Origin: Streptomyces vilmorinianum
GTDB taxonomy: Bacteria > Actinomycetota > Actinomycetes > Streptomycetales > Streptomycetaceae
Direction of reading: 5' to 3'
Length of the DNA stretch: 64,000 bases
NCBI RefSeq assembly: GCF_005517195.1
Contig: NZ_CP040244.1
Coordinates: 1,816,001 to 1,880,000, forward strand
The notes under the pieces were generated by a model. The model had not been told where the DNA came from. It searched no databases and worked only from the letters and a program-made list of their open reading frames with translations. The translations under genes and the position numbers were made by a program. This document shows positions 1 through 14,478 of this stretch, piece by piece. Each line of letters begins with the position of its first letter. Position 1 is the stretch's first letter.

Positions 1-6
1 AAAGGT

Positions 7-13
7 TTGCAGG
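7..13 (+). promoter_or_regulatory. TTGCAGG half-site upstream of malE
   Basis: A TTGCAGG heptamer lies about 230 bp upstream of malE. TTGCAGG-type repeats are what I recall for Streptomyces MalR sites, so this may be an auxiliary or partial operator. A seven-base match is weak evidence on its own. Confidence 0.3.
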
Positions 14-103
14 GCCGGACGGGCACCGCAAGAGGGCGTGAAGTCCCGTGTCAAGCGACTCGATGGCAACCTTCGGGACACGCGGATGTAACGATCGGCC
101 GGG

Positions 104-124
104 CTTGCAGAAATTTCTCGCAAG
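104..124. promoter_or_regulatory. LacI/MalR-type operator dyad upstream of malE
   Basis: This is a 21-bp dyad with arms CTTGC and GCAAG around an 11-bp AT-rich centre containing AAATTT. The same 5-11-5 geometry recurs at the downstream amylase promoter (6265-6285). It is the likely operator for the LacI-family regulator encoded in this cluster; binding is inferred. A convincing -35/-10 pair was not found here. Confidence 0.6.
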
Positions 125-243
125 CTCTTTCGGCTCGTTTTCATCCCTGTTACGTTCCTGGCAACCCGGCGCGCCGCGAGGGAGCGGTCGCATGAGGCAG
201 GTTCCAGCCCCTCGTCACCCCGGGATCAGTTGAAGGAGTTCAC

Positions 244-1521
244 ATGCGGCGTGGCATAGCAGCCACCGCGCTGGTCGCGGCCCTGGGCGTGACCCTGGCG
301 GCGTGCGGAAGCGGCGACGGTTCCAACGGCGGCGGCTCGAAGAGCTCGGGCGAGCTCTCCGGCACGGTCACCTGGTGGGACACGTCGAGCGTCGGCAGCG
401 AGGACAAGGTCTTCAAGAAGCTGGCCGAGGACTTCACCAAGAAGCACCCGAAGGTCACCGTCAAGTACGTGAACGTGCCGTTCGGTGAGGCGCAGAACAA
501 GTTCAAGAACGCCGCCCAGTCCGGCAACGGCGCTCCCGACGTCATCCGCTCCGAGGTCGCCTGGACCCCGGACTTCGCCAACCTCGGCTACCTCGCGCCG
601 CTGGACGGCACGGCCGCCCTGAAGGACGACAAGGACTTCCTCAAGCAGGCCGCCGCCTCCACCAAGTACAACGGCAAGACCTACGGCGTCCCGCAGGTCA
701 TCGACTCCATGGGCATCTTCTACAACAAGAAGATCTTCAAGGAGGCCGGTGTCGAGGCGCCCAAGTCGATCGCCGAACTGAAGACCGTCGCCGCCAAGAT
801 CAAGGAGAAGACCGGCAAGACCGGTCTCTACCTGCGCGGCGACGACGCCTACTGGTTCCTCTCCTTCCTGTACGGCGAGGGCGGCGACCTGGTCAACGCC
901 GACAGCAAGACCGTCACCGTCGACAACGCCGCCGGTGTGAAGGCCATGGCCACGGTCAAGGACCTGGTCACCTCCGGTGCCGCCAAGACCGACGCCACCG
1001 ACGGCTGGAACAACATGCAGACCGCCTTCAAGGAAGGCAAGGTCGCCATGATGATCAACGGCCCGTGGGCCGTCGCCGACACCTTCGCGGGCAAGGAGTT
1101 CGCCGACAAGGCGAACCTGGGCATCGCCACGGTCCCCGCCGGCTCCGCCGGCCAGGGCGCCCCGCAGGGCGGTCACAACCTCGCCGTCTACGCGGGCTCC
1201 AAGAACCTGGACGCCTCGTACGCCTTCGTCGAGTACATGACCTCCGTCGAGGCGCAGGCCACCGCCGCCAAGGAGCTCAGCCTGCTCCCGACCCGCGAGT
1301 CCGTCTACATCAAGCCGGACGTGGCGAGCAACGAGATGATCGGCTTCTTCAAGCCGGTCGTCGACAAGGCCGTCGAGCGCCCCTGGATCCCGGAGGCCGG
1401 CAGCCTCTTCGCGCCGCTGCAGACCGAGTACACCAAGGTCCTGACCGGCCAGACCACCCCGGAAGCGGGAGCCAAGGCGACCGGTGACGCCTACCGCAAG
1501 CTCCTGAAGGACTGGAAGTAA
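244..1521 (+). CDS. malE: Maltose/maltodextrin ABC transporter substrate-binding lipoprotein
   Basis: This 425-aa extracellular solute-binding protein would capture maltose or maltodextrins and deliver them to MalFG. A Sec lipoprotein signal ends in the lipobox LAAC with the acylated Cys near residue 21, followed by a Ser/Gly-rich tether. The mature part has the family 1 solute-binding layout (GTVTWWDTSS start, KAMATVKDLV and MMINGPWAV segments). Start ATG 244 follows AAGGAG at about 233-238. It is the first gene of malE-malF-malG-glucosidase-lacI, with the operator dyad at 104-124 upstream. No ATPase gene is present; Streptomyces sugar importers of this type commonly share the distant MsiK ATPase. 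Confidence 0.93.
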   Translation: MRRGIAATALVAALGVTLAACGSGDGSNGGGSKSSGELSGTVTWWDTSSVGSEDKVFKKLAEDFTKKHPKVTVKYVNVPFGEAQNKFKNAAQSGNGAPDVIRSEVAWTPDFANLGYLAPLDGTAALKDDKDFLKQAAASTKYNGKTYGVPQVIDSMGIFYNKKIFKEAGVEAPKSIAELKTVAAKIKEKTGKTGLYLRGDDAYWFLSFLYGEGGDLVNADSKTVTVDNAAGVKAMATVKDLVTSGAAKTDATDGWNNMQTAFKEGKVAMMINGPWAVADTFAGKEFADKANLGIATVPAGSAGQGAPQGGHNLAVYAGSKNLDASYAFVEYMTSVEAQATAAKELSLLPTRESVYIKPDVASNEMIGFFKPVVDKAVERPWIPEAGSLFAPLQTEYTKVLTGQTTPEAGAKATGDAYRKLLKDWK

Positions 1522-1541
1522 CAAGGAAGGCAGGCCGGCTG

Positions 1542-2552
1542 ATGGCTGTGGACACCAGCAGCCAGTCGGCGGTGAAGGCCGCGGGCGTCGACGCCCGCGG
1601 CCGGCACCGTGGTACTGGCACGTCCGGCGGCAAGGTCCGTCGTTCTCTCACCACCCACTGGTACGCCTGGGCGATGGTCGCCCCGGTGACCGTGGTGATC
1701 GCCGTGATCATCGGCTACCCGCTGGTCCGGGGGATCTACCTCTCGCTCACCGACGCGAACGAGCGCAACGTCGCGCGCAGCATCGGCGTCAACCAGATTC
1801 CCGCGACCTACGAGTTCGTGGGCCTCGACAACTACGTCGACGCGCTCACCGGGAGCCAGTTCCTCGGAACCCTCGGCTGGACGCTGGTGTGGACGGTGTC
1901 CTGTGTCTCCGTCACCTTCGCCCTCGGCCTGGCCCTCGCCAACATCCTCAACCGGAAGATCGCCGGCCGCTCCGTCTACCGGATGCTGCTGATCCTCCCC
2001 TGGGCCGTGCCCGGCTTCGTCTCCGTGTTCGCCTGGCGCTTCCTGTACAACCAGGACAACGGTCTGCTCAACAAGCTGCTCGCGGGCGGCGGCATCGACG
2101 CCGTGCCGTGGCTCAACGACCCCACCTGGGCCAAGTTCTCGGTCATCGCCGTCAACGTCTGGCTCGGTGTGCCGTTCATGATGGTCGCCCTCCTCGGCGG
2201 ACTGCAGTCCATCCCCGGCGAGCTCTACGAGGCCGCCGAGATGGACGGCGCGAACGCCTGGCAGCGCTTCCGCCACATCACCCTGCCCGGGCTGCGGTCC
2301 GTGTCCACCACGGTGATCCTGCTGAGCACCATCTGGACGTTCAACATGTTCCCGGTGATCTTCCTGCTCACCCGGGGCGGGCCCGGCGAGGCCACCCAGA
2401 TCCTGGTCACCCAGGCGTACAAGTTCTCCTTCGAGATCAGCCCCCGTGACTTCGCCCAGTCGTCCACCTGGGGCGTCCTGATCCTGATCCTCCTGATGGC
2501 CTTCGCCGCGGTCTACCGGCGAGTCCTCCGCAAGCAGGGAGAAGTCTGGTGA
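1542..2552 (+). CDS. malF: Maltose/maltodextrin ABC transporter permease MalF
   Basis: This 336-aa inner-membrane permease has about six membrane segments (first near residues 45-65). Its cytoplasmic EAA loop, EAAEMDGANAWQRFRHITLP, would couple to the ATPase. A Shine-Dalgarno AAGGAAGG precedes the ATG at 1542, 20 bp after malE. It overlaps malG by four bases, suggesting translational coupling. The hydrophilic N-terminal extension (about 40 aa) is basic and Gly/Ser-rich. Confidence 0.93.
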   Translation: MAVDTSSQSAVKAAGVDARGRHRGTGTSGGKVRRSLTTHWYAWAMVAPVTVVIAVIIGYPLVRGIYLSLTDANERNVARSIGVNQIPATYEFVGLDNYVDALTGSQFLGTLGWTLVWTVSCVSVTFALGLALANILNRKIAGRSVYRMLLILPWAVPGFVSVFAWRFLYNQDNGLLNKLLAGGGIDAVPWLNDPTWAKFSVIAVNVWLGVPFMMVALLGGLQSIPGELYEAAEMDGANAWQRFRHITLPGLRSVSTTVILLSTIWTFNMFPVIFLLTRGGPGEATQILVTQAYKFSFEISPRDFAQSSTWGVLILILLMAFAAVYRRVLRKQGEVW

Positions 2553-3418
2553 CCACCGCACAGACCACCACGCCCCAGGCCAACGCCCCGCTCCGCGGCC
2601 GCCGTTCGCCGCTCGCCTCGATCGGGCTGCACACCACCCTGATCGTCGCCTCCGTGATCGCCGTCTTCCCGGTGCTGTGGGTCCTGCTCACCTCGCTGAA
2701 GCCGGCGAAGTACGCGACCACGACCGACTTCTTCAAGGAGACGACGCTCGCGAACTACACGGACCTGCTCGAGAACACCGAGTTCCTCACCTGGTTCGGC
2801 AACTCGCTGCTCATCGCGGCCCTCACCACGCTCCTCGGCGTCTTCATCGCCGCCACCACCGGCTACGCCGTCAGCCGCTTCCGGTTCCCCGGCAAGCGCG
2901 GACTGATGTGGACGCTGCTGATCACCCAGATGTTCCCGGTCGCCGTCCTGATCGTGCCGATCTACAACATCATGTCGTCGCTCGGACTGCTCAACAAGGC
3001 GGCCGGTCTGGTCATCACGTACCTCACCATCGCCGTCCCGTTCTGCGCCTGGATGATGAAGGGCTTCTTCGACACCATCCCGCGCGAGATCGACGAGTCG
3101 GGCCAGGTCGACGGACTCAACCCGTTCGGCACCTTCTGGCGGCTGATCCTGCCGCTCGCCAAGCCCGGCCTCGCGGTGACCGCGTTCTACTCCTTCATCA
3201 CCGCCTGGGGCGAGGTCGCCTACGCCTCCGCCTTCATGGTCGGCGACGAGAACCTCACCCTGGCCGGCGGTCTGCAGAAGTTCGTCAACCAGTACGGCGC
3301 CCAGTGGGGGCCGATGTCCGCGGCCTCCGTTCTCATCGCCGTCCCGGCGGCGCTGGTGTTCCTCGTCGCCCAGCGGCACCTGGTGACCGGCATGTCCGCC
3401 GGCGCTGTCAAGGGCTGA
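2549..3418 (+). CDS. malG: Maltose/maltodextrin ABC transporter permease MalG
   Basis: This 289-aa partner permease of MalF has about six membrane helices. Its EAA-type loop is ESGQVDGLNPFGTFWRLILP, near residue 190. It starts at GTG 2549, overlapping the malF stop by four bases. The protein forms the heterodimeric channel of the maltodextrin importer. The downstream glucosidase gene follows after 48 bp with its own AAGGAAG ribosome site. Confidence 0.93.
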   Translation: MTTAQTTTPQANAPLRGRRSPLASIGLHTTLIVASVIAVFPVLWVLLTSLKPAKYATTTDFFKETTLANYTDLLENTEFLTWFGNSLLIAALTTLLGVFIAATTGYAVSRFRFPGKRGLMWTLLITQMFPVAVLIVPIYNIMSSLGLLNKAAGLVITYLTIAVPFCAWMMKGFFDTIPREIDESGQVDGLNPFGTFWRLILPLAKPGLAVTAFYSFITAWGEVAYASAFMVGDENLTLAGGLQKFVNQYGAQWGPMSAASVLIAVPAALVFLVAQRHLVTGMSAGAVKG

Positions 3419-3466
3419 GCCCTGAGCACCCCCCTTCTACGTACCTCCTTACCTCCCAAGGAAGAC

Positions 3467-5134
3467 ATGACCCAGCACCTCGCTGCCCCCGCCGCCGCCC
3501 CGACCACCGGCACGCACACGGGCTGGTGGAGAGACGCGGTGATCTACCAGGTCTATCCGCGCAGCTTCGCCGACGGAAACGGCGACGGCATGGGAGACCT
3601 GGAGGGCATCCGCGGCCGGCTGCCGTACCTGAAGGAGCTCGGCGTCGACGCCGTCTGGCTCAGCCCGTTCTACGCTTCCCCGCAGGCCGACGCCGGTTAC
3701 GACGTCGCCGACTACCGGGCCATCGACCCGATGTTCGGCAGCCTCCTCGACGCCGACGCGCTCATCCGCGAGGCGCACGAGCTGGGCCTGCGGATCATCG
3801 TCGACCTGGTGCCCAACCACTCCTCCGACCAGCACGAGTGGTTCCAGCGCGCGCTGCGCGAGGGCCCCGGCTCCCCGCTGCGCGAGCGCTACCACTTCCG
3901 CCCGGGCAAGGGGGAGAACGGCGAACTGCCGCCCAACGACTGGGAGTCCATCTTCGGCGGCCCGGCGTGGACGCGCGTGGAGGAGCCCGACGGCACCCCC
4001 GGTGAGTGGTACCTGCACCTCTTCGCGCCCGAGCAGCCGGACTTCAACTGGGAGCACCCGGCCGTACGCGACGAGTTCCGCTCCATCCTGCGCTTCTGGC
4101 TCGACATGGGCGTCGACGGCTTCCGCGTCGACGTCGCCCACGGTCTGGTCAAGGCCGCCGGCCTGCCCGACATCGGCGCCCACGACCAGCTCAAGCTGCT
4201 CGGCAACGACGTCATGCCGTTCTTCGACCAGGACGGTGTCCACGAGATCTACCGCTCCTGGCGGCAGGTCCTGAGCGAGTACGACGGGGAGCGCGTCCTC
4301 GTCGCCGAGGCGTGGACCCCGACCGTCGAGCGCACCGCGAACTACGTGCGCCCCGACGAGATGCACCAGGCCTTCAACTTCCAGTACTTGGGCACCCACT
4401 GGGACGCCGCCGAGCTGCGCCGCGTCATCGACGCCTCGCTCGCCGCGATGCGCCCGGTCGGCGCCCCGACGACCTGGGTGCTCTCCAACCACGACGTCAC
4501 CCGGCACGCCACCCGCTTCGCCAACCCGGCGGGCCTCGGCACCCAGCTGCGCACCCCGGGCGACCGTGAGCTGGGCCTGCGCCGGGCCCGGGCCGCGACG
4601 CTGCTGATGCTGGCGCTGCCCGGATCGGCGTACGTCTACCAGGGCGAGGAGCTCGGCCTGCCGGACGTCACCGACCTGCCGGACGAGGTCCGCCAGGACC
4701 CGTCGTTCTTCCGGGCCACCGGCCAGGACGGCTTCCGCGACGGCTGCCGGGTACCCATCCCGTGGACCGTCGAGGGCTCCTCGTACGGCTTCGGCAGCGG
4801 CGGCAGCTGGCTGCCGCAGCCCACCACCTGGGGCGGGCTCAGCGTCGAGGCGCAGGCCGGGGACCCCGGCTCCACCCTGGAGCTGTACCGCAGCGCGCTC
4901 GCCGTGCGGCGCGAGCGGCCAGAGCTCGGTGCGGGCGAGGGCGTCGAGTGGCTGGAGGCACCTGAGGGTGTGCTCTCCTTCCGCCGCGACGGCTTCGTCT
5001 GCACCGCCAACACCACCGGCCGGGCCATCTCCGTCCCGCTGCCCGGCCGGTTCCTCCTCTCCAACGAGCCGATCTCCCACGGGGAAGGCATCGTGGAGCT
5101 GCCCGCCGACACCACGGTCTGGTGGGCGGTGTGA
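3467..5134 (+). CDS. aglA: Intracellular GH13 alpha-glucosidase
   Basis: This 555-aa enzyme has no signal peptide, so it acts in the cytoplasm on maltose and maltodextrins imported by MalEFG. The GH13 core is recognisable: WWRDAVIYQVYPRSFADGNGDG at the N-terminus, VDLVPNHSS (region I), [12 protein letters not shown] with the nucleophile Asp (region II), VAEAWTP with the acid/base Glu (region III) and LSNHDVTRH (region IV). Length fits oligo-1,6-glucosidase or alpha-glucosidase relatives; exact linkage preference cannot be read. It overlaps the next gene by four bases (GTGA). Confidence 0.88.
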   Translation: MTQHLAAPAAAPTTGTHTGWWRDAVIYQVYPRSFADGNGDGMGDLEGIRGRLPYLKELGVDAVWLSPFYASPQADAGYDVADYRAIDPMFGSLLDADALIREAHELGLRIIVDLVPNHSSDQHEWFQRALREGPGSPLRERYHFRPGKGENGELPPNDWESIFGGPAWTRVEEPDGTPGEWYLHLFAPEQPDFNWEHPAVRDEFRSILRFWLDMGVDGFRVDVAHGLVKAAGLPDIGAHDQLKLLGNDVMPFFDQDGVHEIYRSWRQVLSEYDGERVLVAEAWTPTVERTANYVRPDEMHQAFNFQYLGTHWDAAELRRVIDASLAAMRPVGAPTTWVLSNHDVTRHATRFANPAGLGTQLRTPGDRELGLRRARAATLLMLALPGSAYVYQGEELGLPDVTDLPDEVRQDPSFFRATGQDGFRDGCRVPIPWTVEGSSYGFGSGGSWLPQPTTWGGLSVEAQAGDPGSTLELYRSALAVRRERPELGAGEGVEWLEAPEGVLSFRRDGFVCTANTTGRAISVPLPGRFLLSNEPISHGEGIVELPADTTVWWAV

Positions 5135-6195
5135 CGATCCCCCTGCCGCGGGGCGCCGGGAACGGCGCCCCGCGGCTCGCGGACATCGCGGCCCAGTCGG
5201 GCGTCAGCGAGGCCACCGTCAGCCGCGTCCTCAACGGCAAGGCGGGCGTGGCCGGCGCGACCCGGCACCGCGTCCTGGCCGCGCTCGACGTGCTCGGCTA
5301 CGAGCGTCCCGTACGGCTCAAACGCCGCAGCGCGGGCCTGGTCGGCCTGCTCGTGCCCGAGCTGACCAACCCGATCTTCCCGGCCTTCGCCCAGGTCATC
5401 GAACAGGTCCTGGCCGGGCACGGCTACACCCCGGTGCTCTGCACCCAGATGCCCGGCGGTGCCACCGAGGACGAGCTGGTCGAGCAGCTGGAGGAGCGCG
5501 GCGTCACCGGCATCATCTTCCTCTCCGGGCTGCACGCGGACGCCACCGCCGACCCCGAGCGGTACGTCCGGCTGGCCGCGCGGGGCGTCCCGTTCGTCCT
5601 CATCAACGGCTTCAACGAACGGGTCGACGCCAACTTCGTCTCGCCCGACGACCGGGCGGCGGCGCGGATGGCCGTACGGCACCTGGTCGAGCTGGGCCAC
5701 GAGCGCATCGGCCTCGCGACCGGCCCGACCCGTTACGTACCCTCGCGCCGCAAGGCGGAGGGCTTCGCCGCCGAGCTGCACCACCAGCTCGGGATCGAGC
5801 GGGCCGAGGCCGAACGGTACGTCCGCCCCACGCTGTTCGGTGTCGAGGGCGGGCACGCGGCCGCCGACATCCTGCTCGACCAGGGCTGCACCGGGATCGT
5901 CTGCGGCTCCGACCTGATGGCGCTCGGCGCGATCCGCGCCGTCCGCGCCCGGGGCCTCGACGTGCCCCGCGACGTGTCGGTGGTCGGCTTCGACGACTCG
6001 CCGCTCATCGCCTTCACGGACCCGCCGCTCACCACCGTGCGCCAGCCGGTGCAGGCGATGGCGACGGCGGCGGTGGGGGCGCTCCTGGAGGAGGTCGAGG
6101 GCAACCCCGTGCAGCGCACGGAGTTCGTCTTCCAGCCGGAGCTGGTGGTACGGGGCTCGACGGCGCAACCGCCGCCCTCGCAACTCATTGCGTAA
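5131..6195 (+). CDS. LacI-family transcriptional regulator, likely MalR-type repressor of the cluster
   Basis: The product is 354 aa from GTG 5131 (GTG 5122 is an alternative). The N-terminal LacI helix-turn-helix reads RLADIAAQSGVSEATVSRVL, followed by the hinge and a periplasmic-binding-like effector domain (GLLVPELTNPIFPAFAQVIE; SVVGFDDSPL; PPLTTVRQP). It overlaps the glucosidase stop, so it is probably co-transcribed, giving autoregulation if it binds the dyad at 104-124. In the Streptomyces layout I know best, malR is divergent upstream of malE. Either it has moved here, or this is a second paralogue and another regulator lies beyond the window edge. Confidence 0.85.
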   Translation: MTIPLPRGAGNGAPRLADIAAQSGVSEATVSRVLNGKAGVAGATRHRVLAALDVLGYERPVRLKRRSAGLVGLLVPELTNPIFPAFAQVIEQVLAGHGYTPVLCTQMPGGATEDELVEQLEERGVTGIIFLSGLHADATADPERYVRLAARGVPFVLINGFNERVDANFVSPDDRAAARMAVRHLVELGHERIGLATGPTRYVPSRRKAEGFAAELHHQLGIERAEAERYVRPTLFGVEGGHAAADILLDQGCTGIVCGSDLMALGAIRAVRARGLDVPRDVSVVGFDDSPLIAFTDPPLTTVRQPVQAMATAAVGALLEEVEGNPVQRTEFVFQPELVVRGSTAQPPPSQLIA

Positions 6196-6221
6196 TCGCT
6201 TGCGTTGAGGGGTCCAAAGGG

Positions 6222-6250
6222 TTGACCGCACCCCGGGGCACTCGTACGGT
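6222..6250 (+). promoter_or_regulatory. Predicted amylase promoter (TTGACC - 17 bp - TACGGT)
   Basis: A -35 TTGACC (6222-6227) and -10 TACGGT (6245-6250) are separated by exactly 17 bp, an SigA/HrdB-type match. The implied start site is near 6257, just upstream of the dyad at 6265-6285. Confidence 0.7.
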
Positions 6251-6264
6251 CACGGCTGAAAACA

Positions 6265-6285
6265 GTTGCTGTTAATTTCGGCAAC
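6265..6285. promoter_or_regulatory. Operator dyad just downstream of the amylase transcription start
   Basis: This 21-bp dyad has arms GTTGC and GCAAC around an 11-bp centre containing TAATTT. It has the same 5-11-5 geometry and AATTT core as the malE dyad at 104-124. Its position right after the predicted start site suits roadblock repression by a LacI protein. Confidence 0.6.
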
Positions 6286-6318
6286 ATCTTGCGACAGTGA
6301 AGTCAGCAGGAGGAACCC

Positions 6319-8004
6319 ATGGCCAGAAAGACCGTGGCCGCTGCACTCGCCTTCGTGGCGGGAGCCGCTGTGGCCGTCACGGCACCTGCCCCCGCGCAGG
6401 CCGCCCCACCCGGCGAGAAGGACGTCACCGCGGTGATGTTCGAGTGGAAGTTCGCCTCTGTCGCCAAGGCCTGCACGGACCAGCTCGGTCCGGCCGGCTA
6501 CGGCTACGTCCAGGTCTCACCGCCCCAGGAACGCATCCAGGGCTCCACATGGTGGACCGCGTACCAGCCGGTCAGCTACAAGATCGCCGGGCCCCTCGGC
6601 GACCGCACGGCCTTCAAGAACATGATCGACACCTGTCACGCGGCGGGCGTGAAGGTCGTCGCGGACACGGTCATCAACCACATGGCGAACGCGTCGGGTA
6701 CGGGAACGGGCGGGACCTCGTTCTCCAAGTACGACTACCCGGGCCTCTACTCGGGCGCCGACATGGACGACTGCCGGGCCACCATCTCGAACTACCAGGA
6801 CCGGGCTGACGTCCAGAACTGCGAGCTCGTCCAGCTGCCGGACCTCGACACCGGCGAGGACTGGGTACGCGGCCGGATCGCCGCGTACATGAACGACCTG
6901 CTCTCGCTCGGCGTGGACGGCTTCCGCGTCGACGCCGCCAAGCACATGCCGGCCGCGGACCTCGCGAACATCAAGTCGCGGCTCAGCAACCCCGGCGTGT
7001 ACTGGAAGCAGGAGGCGATATACGGCGCGGGCGAGGCGGTCTCGCCCAGCGAATACCTCGGCAACGGAGACGTGCAGGAGTTCCGCTACGCGCGGGACCT
7101 CAAGCGGATCTTCGGCTCGGAGAAGCTCGCCTACCTGAGCAACTTCGGCGAGAGCTGGGGTTACATGGCGAGCGGCAAGTCCGGTGTCTTCGTCGACAAC
7201 CACGACACCGAGCGCGGCGGCGACACCCTCAACTACACGTACGGGTCCGCCTACACGCTCGCCTCGGTCTTCATGCTCGCCTGGCCCTACGGCTCCCCGG
7301 ACGTCCACTCCGGCTACGAGTGGTCCGACAAGGACGCGGGCGCGCCGAACGGCGGCCAGGTGAACGCCTGCTACAGCGACGGCTGGAAGTGCCAGCACGC
7401 CTGGCGCGAGATCGCCTCGATGGTCGGCTTCCGCAACGCGGCGCGTGGCACGGCGGTCGGCAACTGGTGGGACAACGGCAACAACGCGATCGCGTTCGGC
7501 CGGGGCGACAAGGCGTACGTGGCGATCAACCACGAGGGCTCGTCGCTCACCCGCACCTTCCAGACCGGGCTGCCGGCCGGCACGTACTGCGACGTGCAGA
7601 GCAACACGGCGGTGACGGTGAACGCGTCCGGCCAGGTCACGGCCACGCTCGGCGCGCACACGGCGGTCGCGCTGCACGTCGGCGCGAAGGACTGCGGGAC
7701 GGCGCCGGCGGTGGCTGGTGCCTCCTTCAACGTCACCGCGACGACGTCCGTGGGCCAGAACATCTACGTCACGGGCAACCGCGCCGAACTGGGCAACTGG
7801 TCCCCGTCGGCGGCCCTGAAGCTCGACCCGGCCGCGTACCCGGTCTGGAAGCTGACGGTCTCCCTGCCCGCGGGCACGTCCTTCGAGTACAAGTACATCC
7901 GCAAGGACGCGGCGGGCAACGTGACGTGGGAATCGGGCGCCAACCGCGTCGCGACGGTCCCGCCGTCGGGCCAGGTCGTCCTGACGGACACGTTCCGCCC
8001 CTGA
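6319..8004 (+). CDS. Secreted alpha-amylase (GH13) with C-terminal starch-binding domain
   Basis: This 561-aa endo-alpha-1,4-glucanase would be exported to hydrolyse starch. It has a Sec signal peptide of about 28 aa ending APAQA/A. GH13 regions are ADTVINHMA (I), [13 protein letters not shown] with nucleophile Asp near residue 205 (II), FGESWGY with the Glu (III) and FVDNHDTER (IV). Residues about 460-561 form a CBM20-like starch-binding module ([19 protein letters not shown], then LGNWSP and [15 protein letters not shown]). The ribosome site AGGAGGA precedes ATG 6319. Its own promoter and operator-like dyad lie directly upstream. Confidence 0.93.
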   Translation: MARKTVAAALAFVAGAAVAVTAPAPAQAAPPGEKDVTAVMFEWKFASVAKACTDQLGPAGYGYVQVSPPQERIQGSTWWTAYQPVSYKIAGPLGDRTAFKNMIDTCHAAGVKVVADTVINHMANASGTGTGGTSFSKYDYPGLYSGADMDDCRATISNYQDRADVQNCELVQLPDLDTGEDWVRGRIAAYMNDLLSLGVDGFRVDAAKHMPAADLANIKSRLSNPGVYWKQEAIYGAGEAVSPSEYLGNGDVQEFRYARDLKRIFGSEKLAYLSNFGESWGYMASGKSGVFVDNHDTERGGDTLNYTYGSAYTLASVFMLAWPYGSPDVHSGYEWSDKDAGAPNGGQVNACYSDGWKCQHAWREIASMVGFRNAARGTAVGNWWDNGNNAIAFGRGDKAYVAINHEGSSLTRTFQTGLPAGTYCDVQSNTAVTVNASGQVTATLGAHTAVALHVGAKDCGTAPAVAGASFNVTATTSVGQNIYVTGNRAELGNWSPSAALKLDPAAYPVWKLTVSLPAGTSFEYKYIRKDAAGNVTWESGANRVATVPPSGQVVLTDTFRP

Positions 8005-8038
8005 CGGGGCCGTCCGCCCCGCGCGGGGCCGGCGGCGC

Positions 8039-8400
8039 GAAGCTGCCGCTCCTGTGACGGGGCTTGGGCCGAAGGGCCCTGTTCCGGGCACGGCCCCCGT
8101 GGGTTGTGCCCACCGGTTCCGACCCAAGCGGAACGTATGCCCCCAACGGTTGCGGCTCGCGAAGCTGTCGCTCCCGTGACGGGGCTTGGGCCGAAGGGCC
8201 CTGTTCCGGGCACGGCCCTCGTGGGTTGTGCCCACCGGTTCCGACCCAAGCGGAACGTATGCCCCCAACGGTTGCGGCTCGCGGAGCTGTCGCTCCTGTG
8301 ACGGGGCTTGGGCCGAAGGGCCCTGTTCCGGGCACGGCCCTCGTGGGTTGTGCCCACCGGTTCCGCCCCGGGCGGAACGTATGCCCACAACGGGGGGCGC
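8039..8400. repeat. Three tandem 122-bp structured repeats
   Basis: Copies at 8039-8160, 8161-8282 and 8283 to about 8392 have an exact 122-bp period with few differences. Each unit contains a GTTCCG...CGGAAC hairpin and flanking GGTTGTG/CCAACG-type pairing. In copy 3 the hairpin is a perfect 9-1-9 palindrome (8360-8378). The repeats fill most of the 555-bp gap between amylase and pullulanase. They are open in several frames but show no ribosome sites, so they are probably untranslated. Confidence 0.85.
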
Positions 8401-8559
8401 GAGCCAGTGGCGCCCCGCCGACCACCCCGCGGCGCGAAGCTGCCGCTCCCGGGGGTGATGGGGGCGCAGCCCCCGCATAGCCCCCTCGCCCCCACCAGCC
8501 CCCGGCAGGGTCTCGGGAAGGGGTGGGGTGGGGTGTCCGAACTCTTGAAGGAGAACCCC

Positions 8560-13906
<5,347 letters not shown>

Positions 13907-13920
<14 letters not shown>

Positions 13921-14425
13921 GGATCTTCTCCAGCAGGATCACCCCGTAACGCGTGCCGTCGGCGGCGAGCTTTCCCGGCTCGTCGCCGACTGCCGTATAG
14001 CCCGCGGCCTCGTAGTACGTCCGCAGCCGCGGATTGCTCGACACGCAGTCCAGCCGCGCCACCGCCCGGCCCCCGGCCGCTATCCGGCCCTCCGCGTGCG
14101 CGAGGACCGTGCGGCCGGACCCGGCGGGGGCGGCCTCCCGGTCGGTCATCAGCCGGTGGACATAGCCGGCGACCGGGGGCTGCGGCCCCCACGCCTGTTC
14201 GTCCTCCCACCACAGCTCGTACGCCCCGACGGCCCGGCCCCCGTGGGACGCCAGCCACACCTCGCCCGTCGAGATCCGCGCCCGGAAGTGCTCCGCGGTC
14301 TTGTCGCCCGGCTTCCACTGGTCGATCCCGTTACGCACCATCCAGTGCGCCGCCCCGTCGAACAACCTCACCAGAAGGTCGAGGTCGTGGTCGTCCGCCT
14401 GCCGGAAGGTCACTTGTGCGCTCAT
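13907..14425 (-). CDS. GNAT-family N-acetyltransferase
   Basis: This is a 172-aa acetyl-CoA-dependent acetyltransferase of unknown substrate. The start at 14425 gives MSAQVTFRQADDHDLDLLV, where the fold begins; a longer in-frame start at 14455 adds ten unlikely residues. The segment GRTVLAHAEGRIAAGGRAVARLDC corresponds to the CoA-binding region, and SNPRLRTYYEAAGYTAVG is the usual C-terminal GNAT signature. The 3' end overlaps the pullulanase 3' end on the opposite strand. Confidence 0.85.
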
Positions 14426-14478
14426 GACGATCACCGTAAAGGTGTGGCCAGACATCCGTACAACCAGGAGTGCCCCCC

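Noticed and set aside
8039..8400. Possible CRISPR array
   Set aside because: Repeat unit is 122 bp with no unique spacers and no cas genes.
8308..8559. 84 extra N-terminal residues for the pullulanase
   Set aside because: They run through the 122-bp repeats and lie before a Shine-Dalgarno, TTG start and signal peptide.
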